Assembly (NCBI GenBank): GCA_021778875.1
Contig: JAJYBT010000054.1
Location: 1-8,945, forward strand
Length of the DNA: 8,945 nucleotides
Direction of reading: 5' to 3'
Source: Acidobacteriota bacterium
GTDB lineage: Bacteria > Acidobacteriota > Terriglobia > Terriglobales > Acidobacteriaceae
The notes below the pieces were generated by a model that was not told the origin of the DNA, made no database searches, and saw only the letters and a list, made by a program, of their open reading frames with translations. Below are positions 1 to 6,658 of the stretch, piece after piece. Each line of letters begins with the position of its first letter. Positions within the stretch are counted from its first letter, which is position 1. The translations under genes and the position numbers were made by a program.

Positions 1-1
1 A

Positions 2-640
2 GCTTTTGCAGCCTCCTCGAAGCAGGATTTGCAGGCGCGTATTGACTCTGCCAAAACCGTTCTTGAACAGATTATGGCCGCGCAGGACCGTAGCATCCCG
101 ATGAACATTCTGCAGTCGGCGACGTGCGTGGCGGTTGTGCCCGGGATGCTGAAGGGCGCCTTTATTTTTGGCGGCCAGTATGGTCAGGGCGTAGTGACCT
201 GCCGCACGGGTCACGGCTGGAGCGCGCCAGTGTTTATACGCATGGCGGGCGGGTCGTTTGGTTTCCAGATTGGCGGCCAGTCGACGGATCTAGTTCTGGT
301 GGCGGTGAACGACAAGGGCTTTCAGGATTTGCTGAAGAGCAAGTTCAAGATCGGCGGGGACGCGTCGGCAGCGGCAGGGCCGGTGGGCCGTGCGGGGCAG
401 GCTTCGACCGACTGGAAGATGAATGCAGAACTGCTGAGCTACTCGCGCAACAAGGGCTTGTTTGCGGGCATCGATCTGGATGGCACGAGCGTGACCCAGA
501 ACATGGAGGACACGCAGACCTACTTTGGCTCGTCGCATACCTTCGAGTCCATCCTGAAAGGGAATGTTGCTGTTCCCGTGGGCGCGGTACCGTTTGTGAA
601 GAGCGTGGCCCAGTACTTTGTCGAGGCCAAGAAGCAGTAA
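2..640 (+). CDS. SYLF (Ysc84-type) domain protein, 5' end cut by the window
   Basis: The reading frame is open to the left edge, so the true start lies outside the window; 212 residues are visible. The first visible residues (AFAASS) could be the end of a signal peptide, but this cannot be confirmed. The rest matches the SYLF/Ysc84 family. It has an amphipathic N-terminal helix ending in a 'dRSIPMNIL' segment, then the core 'CVAVVPGMLKGAFIFGGQYG', a 'GWSAPVFIRMAGGSFGFQIG' block, a 'DLVLVAVNDKG' strand and a C-terminal 'SYSRNKGLFAGIDLDGT' segment. In eukaryotes the family binds lipids and actin patches. Bacterial members are usually small exported proteins of about 200-250 residues with no settled function, so an envelope lipid-binding role is family-based inference. 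A strong terminator follows at once, so it is probably transcribed separately from the lipid A genes. The family call is firm; the biological role is unknown. Confidence 0.88.
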   Translation, partial: AFAASSKQDLQARIDSAKTVLEQIMAAQDRSIPMNILQSATCVAVVPGMLKGAFIFGGQYGQGVVTCRTGHGWSAPVFIRMAGGSFGFQIGGQSTDLVLVAVNDKGFQDLLKSKFKIGGDASAAAGPVGRAGQASTDWKMNAELLSYSRNKGLFAGIDLDGTSVTQNMEDTQTYFGSSHTFESILKGNVAVPVGAVPFVKSVAQYFVEAKKQ

Positions 641-669
641 GCACCAGCAGATTGAATCTTGAGCTTTTG

Positions 670-697
670 GGCGGCCCTTGACGGGGCCGCCTTTTTT
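670..697 (+). terminator. Rho-independent terminator after the SYLF gene
   Basis: A perfect 8-bp GC-rich stem (GGCGGCCC at 670-677 pairing with GGGCCGCC at 684-691) with a 6-nt loop is followed directly by six T residues (692-697). It lies 30 nt after the SYLF stop codon. It separates that gene from the downstream acyltransferase, whose start at 786 must therefore be served by a promoter in the 698-785 interval. Confidence 0.9.
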
Positions 698-785
698 GCT
701 GGCGCGCAGTTGCCGAGCGAGGCGGATGGACCGCTGGCGGGGCAATGAGGCCCGCGATGCCCTACACTTGTGTTTGCCTTCTACG

Positions 786-1685
786 ATGCGGGAAAAGATT
801 GAGTACTGGCTGGTGGTGGCGGTGGCGCGCGGGCTGGGGCGCATTCCGCGCGGGCTGGCGCGCGTGCTGGCCGGCGGGCTGACCTGGGCGGTTTATCTGG
901 TGCTTGGCCGGCTGCGGCGCGTGGGCACGCGGAACCTTGAGCTGGCATTGCCGGAGATTTCAGGTAGTGAGCGGGAGCGCATTCTGCGCGGGGTATACCG
1001 GCACCTGGGCTGGCAACTGGTGGAGTTTTGCCGGATGCGGCGCTACACGGCAGAGAACACCCGGCGGTGGATTCGCACTGAAGGGCTGGAGCACTATCTT
1101 GAGGCGCGGGAGCGGGGCAGGGGCGTTCTGGTGCTGACGGGTCACCTGGGCGCGTGGGAGTTGTCGAGTTTTTATCACTCGCTGATGGGCTACCGGATGG
1201 GCATGGTGATTCGGCGGCTGGACAACCGGCTGCTGGACGAGTTTGTGAACGGCATCCGGTGCATGCATGGGAATCGCGTGCTGCACAAAGACGACTTTGC
1301 GCGCGGGCTGCTGAAGGCGATGCATGCAGGCGATACGGTGGGCATCCTGATGGACACGAACATGACGCCGCCGCAGGGGGTGTTTGTGGACTTCTTTGGG
1401 CGCAAGGCGTGCACGGGCTCCGGGCTGGCGCGGGTGGCGCTGAAGACAGGAGCGGCGGTGCTGCCGGGGTTCATGTTGTGGGAGCCGGGAGAGAGCCGGT
1501 ACGTGCTGCATTTCGGACGTGAACTGAAGTTTGCGCGAACGGGGGATGCGGAGGCGGACATCATGGCGGCCACGCAGCAGTGCAATGACGTGCTGGAAGC
1601 ATGGATACGACGCTATTCTGATCAGTGGCTGTGGATTCATCGCCGCTGGAAGACGCGCCCGCCCGGCGAGGCGGGGCTGTATTGA
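786..1685 (+). CDS. Lipid A/LPS lysophospholipid acyltransferase, LpxL/HtrB family
   Basis: The product is 299 residues, the normal size for this inner-membrane family, which transfers a secondary acyl chain from acyl-ACP to a lipid A precursor. The N-terminal 40 residues are hydrophobic with scattered arginines, fitting a membrane anchor. The catalytic HX4E motif is intact: H120 and E125 in 'TGHLGAWE', equivalent to the HX4D/E motif of LpxL. It is followed by the family-typical 'MVIRRLDN' segment and a 'GILMDTNMTPPQGVFVDFFG' block. I chose the ATG at 786 because it gives the family-like N-terminus. The frame stays open upstream to a TTG at 678 and an ATG at 726, but that sequence overlaps the terminator and looks non-coding. 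No good Shine-Dalgarno is visible before 786. The stop overlaps the ribosome binding site of lpxD, suggesting one transcript. Which acyl position it modifies (LpxL, LpxM or LpxP type) cannot be told. Confidence 0.9.
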   Translation: MREKIEYWLVVAVARGLGRIPRGLARVLAGGLTWAVYLVLGRLRRVGTRNLELALPEISGSERERILRGVYRHLGWQLVEFCRMRRYTAENTRRWIRTEGLEHYLEARERGRGVLVLTGHLGAWELSSFYHSLMGYRMGMVIRRLDNRLLDEFVNGIRCMHGNRVLHKDDFARGLLKAMHAGDTVGILMDTNMTPPQGVFVDFFGRKACTGSGLARVALKTGAAVLPGFMLWEPGESRYVLHFGRELKFARTGDAEADIMAATQQCNDVLEAWIRRYSDQWLWIHRRWKTRPPGEAGLY

Positions 1686-1690
1686 GGTGA
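1684..1690 (+). promoter_or_regulatory. Shine-Dalgarno for lpxD overlapping the upstream stop codon
   Basis: GAGGTGA begins inside the TGA stop of the acyltransferase gene (1683-1685) and lies 6 nt before the lpxD ATG. This arrangement favours translational coupling of the two lipid A genes. Confidence 0.7.
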
Positions 1691-1696
1691 ACGCGG

Positions 1697-2719
1697 ATGA
1701 CGCTGGGGGAATTGATCGAGAACCTGGGTGGCAAGCTGGTGCAGGGCGACCCGAAGTGGGACGTGAGCGGGATCTCCACGATTGAGAAGGCGAGCACGTT
1801 TGAACTGGTGTTTGCGGAGTCTGCGGCGGCGGCAGACGCGTTGGCGAGCAAGGCCGGGATGGTTGTGCTGGAGCCGGGCGCAGCGGAGGAGTATCCGCGG
1901 GGCAAGTGCATTATCGAAGCGGACCAGCCGCGCCTGTGGTTTGCGCGGGCGGCGAAGCTGCTGGATATGCGACATCTGGATCCGGGGATTCACGCAACGG
2001 CGACGGTGCCGAGCGATGTGTTTCTGGCTCCCGGGATCATCATCGGGCCGGGGGTTGTGGTTGGTTCGCATGCGCGCATTGGCGGGCGCACGCGCATTGA
2101 CGCCGGTGCGGTGATCGGCGAGGGGGTGGAGCTTGGCGCAGAGTGCCATATTTACCCGCGGGTGGTGATCTATCCAGGGACGACGCTGCGTGACCGAGTG
2201 GTGGTGCATTCCGGAGCCGTGCTCGGAGCGGACGGGTTTGGCTATGTGCGGGACAGGGCGACGGGCGAGTACACGCAGTTTCCGCAGAATGGGACGCTGG
2301 TGATCGAGAGCGATGTGGAGATTGGCGCGAACTCGACGATTGATCGCGGGGCGCTGGAGGAGACGAGAATTCGCCGGGGAACCAAGATCGACAATCTGGT
2401 GCATGTGGGCCACAACTGCGATATCGGCGAAGACGTGATTCTGGTGGCTCTGACGGGCATTTCCGGGTCAAGCACGGTGGGCAAAGGCGCGGTGATTGCG
2501 GGCCAGGTTGGCATTGGAGACCATGCGCGTGTGGGGCCGGGCGTGATTCTGGGCGGGCAGGCGGGCGTGCTGAGCGGCAAGACGGTGACCAATGAGGGGC
2601 TGAGGCCAGGAACGGTGCTGTGGGGCACACCTGCGCGGCCGCTGAGGCAGGTGCTGCGCGAGCAGGCGACGCTGGCGCGGCTGGCGCGACGCCAGGGCAA
2701 GACGCCAGAGAAGGAATAA
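1697..2719 (+). CDS. lpxD: UDP-3-O-acylglucosamine N-acyltransferase LpxD
   Basis: LpxD adds the second (N-linked) hydroxyacyl chain from acyl-ACP to UDP-3-O-acyl-glucosamine in the cytoplasm, the third step of lipid A synthesis. The 340-residue product is nearly the same length as E. coli LpxD (341). Residues 1-100 form the uridine-binding N-terminal domain (for example 'DVSGISTIEKAS' and 'MVVLEPG'). Residues about 105-310 are a left-handed beta-helix built from hexapeptide repeats such as 'IIIGPGVVVGSHARIG' and 'VEIGANSTIDRG'. The general-base histidine falls at H239 in 'VHVGHN', the same number as in E. coli. The C-terminus is a short charged helix. It sits 11 nt after the acyltransferase gene and 5 nt before the next ORF, so it is in an operon. 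The usual E. coli-type neighbours (bamA, skp, fabZ, lpxA, lpxB) are absent from the window. Confidence 0.96.
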   Translation: MTLGELIENLGGKLVQGDPKWDVSGISTIEKASTFELVFAESAAAADALASKAGMVVLEPGAAEEYPRGKCIIEADQPRLWFARAAKLLDMRHLDPGIHATATVPSDVFLAPGIIIGPGVVVGSHARIGGRTRIDAGAVIGEGVELGAECHIYPRVVIYPGTTLRDRVVVHSGAVLGADGFGYVRDRATGEYTQFPQNGTLVIESDVEIGANSTIDRGALEETRIRRGTKIDNLVHVGHNCDIGEDVILVALTGISGSSTVGKGAVIAGQVGIGDHARVGPGVILGGQAGVLSGKTVTNEGLRPGTVLWGTPARPLRQVLREQATLARLARRQGKTPEKE

Positions 2720-2724
2720 CGGCG

Positions 2725-3261
2725 ATGGCGGTGATCGTCGTGGGCGGCAGCGGGCGAGGCGTGGGGAAGACTGCGCTGATATGCGGGCTGATTGCGGCGC
2801 TGCCGCAGTTTGGCTGGGCGGCGGTGAAGGTGACCAGCCACGCGTACGGCCAGCGCGAAGCGATCTGGGAAGAGACGGATGCCGGGCAAACGACGGACAC
2901 GGCGCGCTATCTGGCGGCGGGGGCGCGACGGGCGCTGCTGGTGACTGCGGGCGAGGATCAACTGGCGCTACGGCTCGGCGAGCTGAGAGAGCGACTTGGA
3001 GCGGGGGCGCATGTGATGTTTGAGTCGAACAGCGTGTTGCGGCATGTGACGCCGGATATTTGCCTGGCGGTGATGAGTGGCGCAGGAGGTGAGGCAAAGC
3101 CTTCCTTTTGCGAGGCGCTCGAGCGCGCGGATGCTCTGGTGTCAGAGGTCGGCCTGGTGATTCTGGTGGCTGGGGGAAAGCGGACGTTTCGACTGGACAG
3201 GCTGGACAGCATTTCAGATGAGATGGGGAATTGGCTGCGAAAGCGATTGCCGCACGGATGA
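2725..3261 (+). CDS. MobB-like P-loop NTPase of unknown role
   Basis: This 178-residue protein starts at ATG 2725, 5 nt after lpxD, with AAGGA at 2711-2715 as ribosome binding site. The N-terminus 'MAVIVVGGSGRGVGKTALI' is a phosphate-binding loop with five residues between G8 and G14-K15-T16. This is the spacing of SIMIBI-class proteins such as dethiobiotin synthetase. After it come 'VKVTSH' (residues 35-40), then 'GQTTDTARYLAAGARRALLV' (54-73), then 'HVMFESNS' (96-103). These line up by eye with the 'IKHxHH', 'GKDSxxxxxAGA' and 'LVEG' blocks of MobB, which aids insertion of guanine dinucleotide into the molybdenum cofactor. The overall length also fits MobB (about 170-175). No other cofactor gene is nearby and identity to true MobB looks low, so a nucleotide-dependent job elsewhere, perhaps linked to the adjacent lipid A genes, is equally possible. 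The fold call is reasonable; the function is open. Confidence 0.7.
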   Translation: MAVIVVGGSGRGVGKTALICGLIAALPQFGWAAVKVTSHAYGQREAIWEETDAGQTTDTARYLAAGARRALLVTAGEDQLALRLGELRERLGAGAHVMFESNSVLRHVTPDICLAVMSGAGGEAKPSFCEALERADALVSEVGLVILVAGGKRTFRLDRLDSISDEMGNWLRKRLPHG

Positions 3262-3325
3262 CCTGGGCGCAATGGGCCTGGTACGCGGCGTACGCAGCAT
3301 TGGCAAAGCGCGACTGCGCGCGCAA

Positions 3326-3332
3326 GGGAGGA
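3326..3332 (+). promoter_or_regulatory. Strong Shine-Dalgarno for the aldo/keto reductase
   Basis: GGGAGGA ends 4 nt before the ATG at 3337. It is the best ribosome binding site in the window and fixes the start that gives the twin-arginine leader. The 75 nt between the previous stop and this ATG contain no evident promoter or terminator, so read-through from the lpxD transcript is possible. Confidence 0.7.
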
Positions 3333-3336
3333 AACA

Positions 3337-4350
3337 ATGGACCGAAGGGATTTTTTGAAGACGGCAACGACTGCGGCGGGAGCGGCAGCGACGGAACATC
3401 TGCTGGCGACCGTGCTGCATGCGGAAGGAAAGACGCCTGAGGCAGACGGCATGATTTATCGCACTCTAGGCCGCACGGGGGAACGCATTTCAGGCATTGG
3501 GATGGGCGGGTATCACATTGGCAATTCGTCGCTGACGGAGCAGGGAGCGATTCAACTGATCCGGCAGGCGATTGACCGGGGCATCACGTTCATGGACAAC
3601 TGCTGGGACTACAACGACGGCGTGAGCGAAATCCGCATGGGCAAGGCGTTGGCGGGCGGCTATCGGCAGAGGGTCTTCCTGATGACGAAGATTGACGGGC
3701 GCACGAAGGCAGCGGCCGCGCAGCAGATCGACGACTGCCTGCAACGGTTGCAGACGGACCATGTGGATCTGATGCAGTTTCATGAGGTGATTCGGCTGGA
3801 AGACCCGGACCGGATTTTTGCCGAGGGCGGCGCGATGGAGGCGATGCAGGAGGCGAAGAAGGCAGGCAAGGTTCGCTACATCGGGTTCACCGGGCACAAG
3901 GATCCATATGTGCATCTGCGCATGCTGGACGAGGCGCGCAGGCGCGGGTTCCACTTTGACGCGGTACAGATGCCGCTGAACGTGATGGACCCGCACTTCA
4001 GGAGCTTTGAACGCGACGTGCTGCCGGTGCTGGTGCGGGAGGGGATTGCTCCGCTGGGCATGAAGGCGTTTGGGGACCACTACATTCTGGACAGCAAGAC
4101 GGTGAAGCCCATTGAGTGCCTGCACTATTGCCTGAACCTGCCGATTGCCACGCAAATTACGGGGATTGACAACCAGATGGTGCTGGACCAGGCGCTGGAG
4201 GCGGCACGAAGCTTCAAGCCGATGGCGCAGGCAGAGGTGGCGAGCCTGCTGGAGCGGACGAGCAGGGCGGCGGTGGACGGGAAGTATGAGTTGTACAAGA
4301 CGACCAGCCACTTCGACGGGACGGCGCACAAACCGCAGATGCTGGGATAA
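3337..4350 (+). CDS. Aldo/keto reductase with twin-arginine signal
   Basis: The 337-residue product opens with MDRRDFLKTATTAAGAAA: a twin-arginine motif (RRDFLK) followed by an alanine-rich stretch. This suggests Tat export in folded form, with NADP(H) already bound if this class uses it. The catalytic part begins at 'MIYRTLGRTGERISGIGMGG' (about residue 39) and is a TIM barrel. The full catalytic tetrad is present: D87 and Y92 in 'MDNCWDYNDG', K118 in 'MTKIDG', and H149 in 'MQFHEV'. 'GKVRYIGFTGH' and 'AVQMPLNVMD' are further family blocks. The substrate is unknown; family members reduce aldehydes or ketones or oxidise sugar alcohols. It is the last gene of the + strand run and is followed by a strong terminator. 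The Tat leader is short on hydrophobicity, so export is likely but not certain. Confidence 0.9.
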   Translation: MDRRDFLKTATTAAGAAATEHLLATVLHAEGKTPEADGMIYRTLGRTGERISGIGMGGYHIGNSSLTEQGAIQLIRQAIDRGITFMDNCWDYNDGVSEIRMGKALAGGYRQRVFLMTKIDGRTKAAAAQQIDDCLQRLQTDHVDLMQFHEVIRLEDPDRIFAEGGAMEAMQEAKKAGKVRYIGFTGHKDPYVHLRMLDEARRRGFHFDAVQMPLNVMDPHFRSFERDVLPVLVREGIAPLGMKAFGDHYILDSKTVKPIECLHYCLNLPIATQITGIDNQMVLDQALEAARSFKPMAQAEVASLLERTSRAAVDGKYELYKTTSHFDGTAHKPQMLG

Positions 4351-4363
4351 GGATCTGGGAAGA

Positions 4364-4413
4364 CAAAGCGCGCCGGGGAATCAAATAGGTTCCCCGGCGC
4401 GCTTTGTTTTTTT
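4364..4413 (+). terminator. Strong terminator between convergent genes
   Basis: A perfect 17-bp inverted repeat (4364-4380 with 4390-4406) and 9-nt loop is followed by seven T residues (4407-4413). It lies 14 nt after the aldo/keto reductase stop and 7 nt beyond the xseB stop, which converges from the other side. On the minus strand the hairpin ends in CTTTG followed by a pyrimidine-rich tail (TCTTCC), so it may also stop xseB transcripts, less efficiently. Confidence 0.93.
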
Positions 4414-4419
4414 GAGATG

Positions 4420-4641
4420 CTATTTTTCCGGTGGGAATGGCTCGGCTTTGAGGGAGCCGTCGCGCTGCTTGATGAGCATCTGCACTTTGCCTTCGGCGGC
4501 TTCGAGCTCCTTTTTGCACGAGGCGGAGAGACCGACGCCTTCCTCGAAGAGCTTGAGCGACTCTTCCAGGGTGAGTTCTCCCTTTTCGAGTTTGTCGACG
4601 ATGGTTTCGAGCTTCTTGAGCGACTGTTCGAAGGTGGACAT
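4420..4641 (-). CDS. xseB: Exodeoxyribonuclease VII small subunit
   Basis: The 73-residue protein has the typical XseB form: 'STFEQSLKKLETIVDKLEKGELTLEESLKLFEEG' followed by a second helix 'CKKELEAAEGKVQMLI'. These two antiparallel helices pack as a hairpin. XseB subunits bind the long coiled-coil of XseA, giving the complex that degrades single-stranded DNA to oligonucleotides in repair. The usual length is about 70-80 residues, so it is complete. The ATG at 4641 has GGAG (4650-4653, read on the minus strand) 8 nt upstream, overlapping the end of the preceding gene. The two genes are 5 nt apart and probably translationally coupled. xseA is not in this window, so the subunits are encoded apart or xseA lies outside. 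Confidence 0.95.
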   Translation of the reverse strand: MSTFEQSLKKLETIVDKLEKGELTLEESLKLFEEGVGLSASCKKELEAAEGKVQMLIKQRDGSLKAEPFPPEK

Positions 4642-4646
4642 GGGGC

Positions 4647-6521
4647 TTACTCCGTAACCGTCGGGGGTTTGGGCAGGACGCTGGCGATGACTTCGGCGGC
4701 GGCTGCGTAGCGGCCGAAGGGGGCGCTGACCTGGACGCCCTGGACGTAGGGGCGTACGGCTTCAAGCATTTCCTGCGCGATGCGGATGCCTTCCTGACGG
4801 GCGGCATCGGGCGTATCGGCCTGGGCCATGCGGAGCATGATTTCCTCGGGCATGGAGACGCGGAGGTCGTTTTTCATGAACTCGGCGTTCCGCAGGCTTG
4901 TGAGGGGCCAGATTCCGGCGATGACAGGGATTCTGAAGTCCTCGATGCGCATGAGGAAGTTTTCGAGGAGGCGCAGGTCAAAGACGGGCTGCGTGATGGC
5001 GTACTCGGCGCCGGCCTCGACCTTGTACTGAAAGCGGCGCAGTTCATGCTCGATATCGGGCACTCCGGGGTTGGCGGCGACGCCGATGGTGAAGTTGGTG
5101 GAGGCGCCGATGGAGTTGGAGCCGATGTCGAGCCCGTGATTGAGGCGTTGTACGAGGTTAACGAGGCCGATGGAATCGACATCGAAGACGGCGGTTGCGT
5201 CAGGATAATTGCCCAGTTTGGGCGGGTCGCCGGTGAGGCAGAGGATGTTGTGCAGGCCGATAGACGAAGCGCCGAGTAGGTCCGACTGGATGCTTAGGAT
5301 GTTGCGGTCGCGGCATGTGTAGTGGAGGATTGTCTCAATGCCGGTGTGCTGCTGAATCTGGATGCAGAGGCTCTGGGCGCTCATGCGTGCCGAGGCGCGG
5401 GGCGAGTCCGGCACGTTGATGGCGTGTACGCCGAGGCTTGCGAGGAGGCGCGCGCCTTCGATTTCGCGGGAGCAGTCGATGCCGCGGGGAGGAACGATTT
5501 CAACGAGGGCGACGAACTTGCCCTGTTCGATGAGGGAACCGATACGGGAGCGCTGCCCGAGGGGTGCGGGCGGAGTCTGAGTGGAAATGGCCGCGATGGT
5601 TTCGCCTTCGGTTACATGGGCCTGCGCGTCAATGGCGCGCATGGCTGAGCGCATGGCGCGAATGTGGTTGGGCGTGGTGCCGCAGCAGCCGCCTACAAAC
5701 CGCGCCCCGGCGGCGATGGCCTTGCGGGCAAAGCTTGCCATGTACTCCGGCGAGCAGAGGTAGATGTTGCGGCCCTCGACGGCGCGTGGCATGCCTGCAT
5801 TGGGCATGGCGGCGAGGGGCAGGGTGGTGGCGGGGCGCATGGCTTCAATCGCAGTGAGGACAGCGGAAGGGCCAGTGGAGCAGTTGACGCCGATGGCGTC
5901 TGCACCCCACTCGGTGAGCAACGCGGCGGCATGCTGAGGCGAAGAGCCGTCGAGGCAGTTGCTTTCGTCGTCTACTGTAACCATGACTATGACGGGCAGG
6001 TGTGGTGCGGTCTCATGCGCGGCCAGGAGCGCCTCATGTGCCTCATTGAGGGCGGGCATGGTTTCGATGATGATCATGTCGGCGCCAGCGTCGACGAGGG
6101 CTCGCATCTGTTCGGCAAAGGCTGCGCGGGCTTCTTCAAGGCTTGTTTTGCCGAGGGGCTCAAGGCGCACGCCGAGCGGGCCCACGGACCCGGCGACCCA
6201 GGCTTCGCCTGCCTGCTTCTCTTTGAGATGCTCGGCTGCCTCGCGTGCGATGCGGACGCCGGCGGCGTTAATCTCAGCCACCTTGCCGCCGAGGCCGTGA
6301 CGCGCAAGGCGGAAGCGGTTGGCTCCAAAGGTGTTCGATTCGAGAATCTCAGCCCCGGCCTGGAGGTATTCCTCGTGAACAGATCGGATCAGGTTGGGGT
6401 CAGAGAGATTGAGCTCGTCGTAGCAGCGATTGATGAAGATGCCTCGGGCGTAGAGCACGGTGCCCATGGCGCCGTCGGCGAGCACGGGACGGCTGGCAAA
6501 GATTTCAGCAAACTTCGACAT
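4647..6521 (-). CDS. Bifunctional homocysteine S-methyltransferase / 5,10-methylenetetrahydrofolate reductase
   Basis: This 624-residue fusion has the same layout as B. subtilis YitJ. Residues 1-300 form the zinc-dependent homocysteine methyltransferase barrel: 'LADGAMGTVLYARG' near the start, C214 in 'GVNCS', and the C279-C280 pair in 'GGCCGTTPNH' supply the zinc-binding cysteines. Residues about 327-617 form the MetF-type FAD-dependent reductase: E341 in 'VEIVPP', 'CRDRNILSIQSDLLG', D432 in 'CLTGDPP', and Q511 in 'TQPVFD'. Together they suggest reduction of methylene-THF to methyl-THF and methyl transfer to homocysteine for methionine synthesis, though the native methyl donor of such fusions is not settled. 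The ATG at 6521 is the most upstream possible start, because an in-frame TAG lies five codons before it. Its Shine-Dalgarno is weak (AAAAGA). It is transcribed with xseB and diverges from the lipoprotein gene. No cobalamin-binding domain is present. Confidence 0.95.
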   Translation of the reverse strand: MSKFAEIFASRPVLADGAMGTVLYARGIFINRCYDELNLSDPNLIRSVHEEYLQAGAEILESNTFGANRFRLARHGLGGKVAEINAAGVRIAREAAEHLKEKQAGEAWVAGSVGPLGVRLEPLGKTSLEEARAAFAEQMRALVDAGADMIIIETMPALNEAHEALLAAHETAPHLPVIVMVTVDDESNCLDGSSPQHAAALLTEWGADAIGVNCSTGPSAVLTAIEAMRPATTLPLAAMPNAGMPRAVEGRNIYLCSPEYMASFARKAIAAGARFVGGCCGTTPNHIRAMRSAMRAIDAQAHVTEGETIAAISTQTPPAPLGQRSRIGSLIEQGKFVALVEIVPPRGIDCSREIEGARLLASLGVHAINVPDSPRASARMSAQSLCIQIQQHTGIETILHYTCRDRNILSIQSDLLGASSIGLHNILCLTGDPPKLGNYPDATAVFDVDSIGLVNLVQRLNHGLDIGSNSIGASTNFTIGVAANPGVPDIEHELRRFQYKVEAGAEYAITQPVFDLRLLENFLMRIEDFRIPVIAGIWPLTSLRNAEFMKNDLRVSMPEEIMLRMAQADTPDAARQEGIRIAQEMLEAVRPYVQGVQVSAPFGRYAAAAEVIASVLPKPPTVTE

Positions 6522-6536
6522 TCTTTTGTCATGCTA

Positions 6537-6554
6537 CGGCACATGGGCGTGCCG
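6537..6554. repeat. Small inverted repeat in the leader of the methyltransferase/reductase gene
   Basis: CGGCAC (6537-6542) and GTGCCG (6549-6554) form a perfect 6-bp stem with a 6-nt loop, 15 nt upstream of the start codon at 6521. On the minus-strand transcript a G-U pair could extend it. It could be a leader hairpin near the ribosome binding site or an operator half-site pair; nothing in the sequence decides. Short GC-rich repeats also arise by chance in this DNA. Confidence 0.4.
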
Positions 6555-6575
6555 CGCCAGCGGGGTGGGTTGCTT

Positions 6576-6584
6576 TGTTATACT
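6576..6584 (+). promoter_or_regulatory. Extended -10 promoter candidate for the lipoprotein gene, near-symmetric on both strands
   Basis: TGTTATACT contains an extended -10 (TGn then TATACT at 6579-6584) reading rightwards, with no convincing -35. Read on the minus strand the same bases give AGTATAACA, containing TATAAC (6582-6577). That element could serve the methyltransferase/reductase gene, with a leader of about 50 nt. This is the most AT-rich spot in the 196-nt divergent region. Rightward transcription would start near 6591, giving a leader of about 127 nt before the TTG start. Confidence 0.45.
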
Positions 6585-6658
6585 TCGGGAGTCACAGGGT
6601 GTGCAGTACCCGGTTCCGGTCGGGGTGGCAAGAGCATCCCGGGGAAGCGGCAATTGGC

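Noticed and set aside
763..768. TACACT as a -10 element for the acyltransferase-lpxD run
   Set aside because: The position is suitable after the terminator, but no matching -35 or extended -10 bases are present, so I do not call a promoter there.
678..785. N-terminal extension of the acyltransferase from TTG 678 or ATG 726
   Set aside because: The extension overlaps the upstream terminator, is not membrane-like or family-like, and would make the protein longer than usual members.
1637..2413. Minus-strand open frame of about 258 codons opposite lpxD
   Set aside because: It is antisense to a gene with the full LpxD hexapeptide pattern; its composition (many His, Arg, Pro) is typical of a shadow frame.
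3279..3296. Repeated GTACGC/GCGTAC bases in the gap before the aldo/keto reductase
   Set aside because: The motif is very short and partly palindromic, with no T-tract or conserved structure; it is most likely chance in GC-rich DNA.
6522..6570. SAM or cobalamin riboswitch upstream of the methionine gene
   Set aside because: The likely leader is only about 50 nt and contains one small hairpin, too short for a SAM-I or cobalamin riboswitch.
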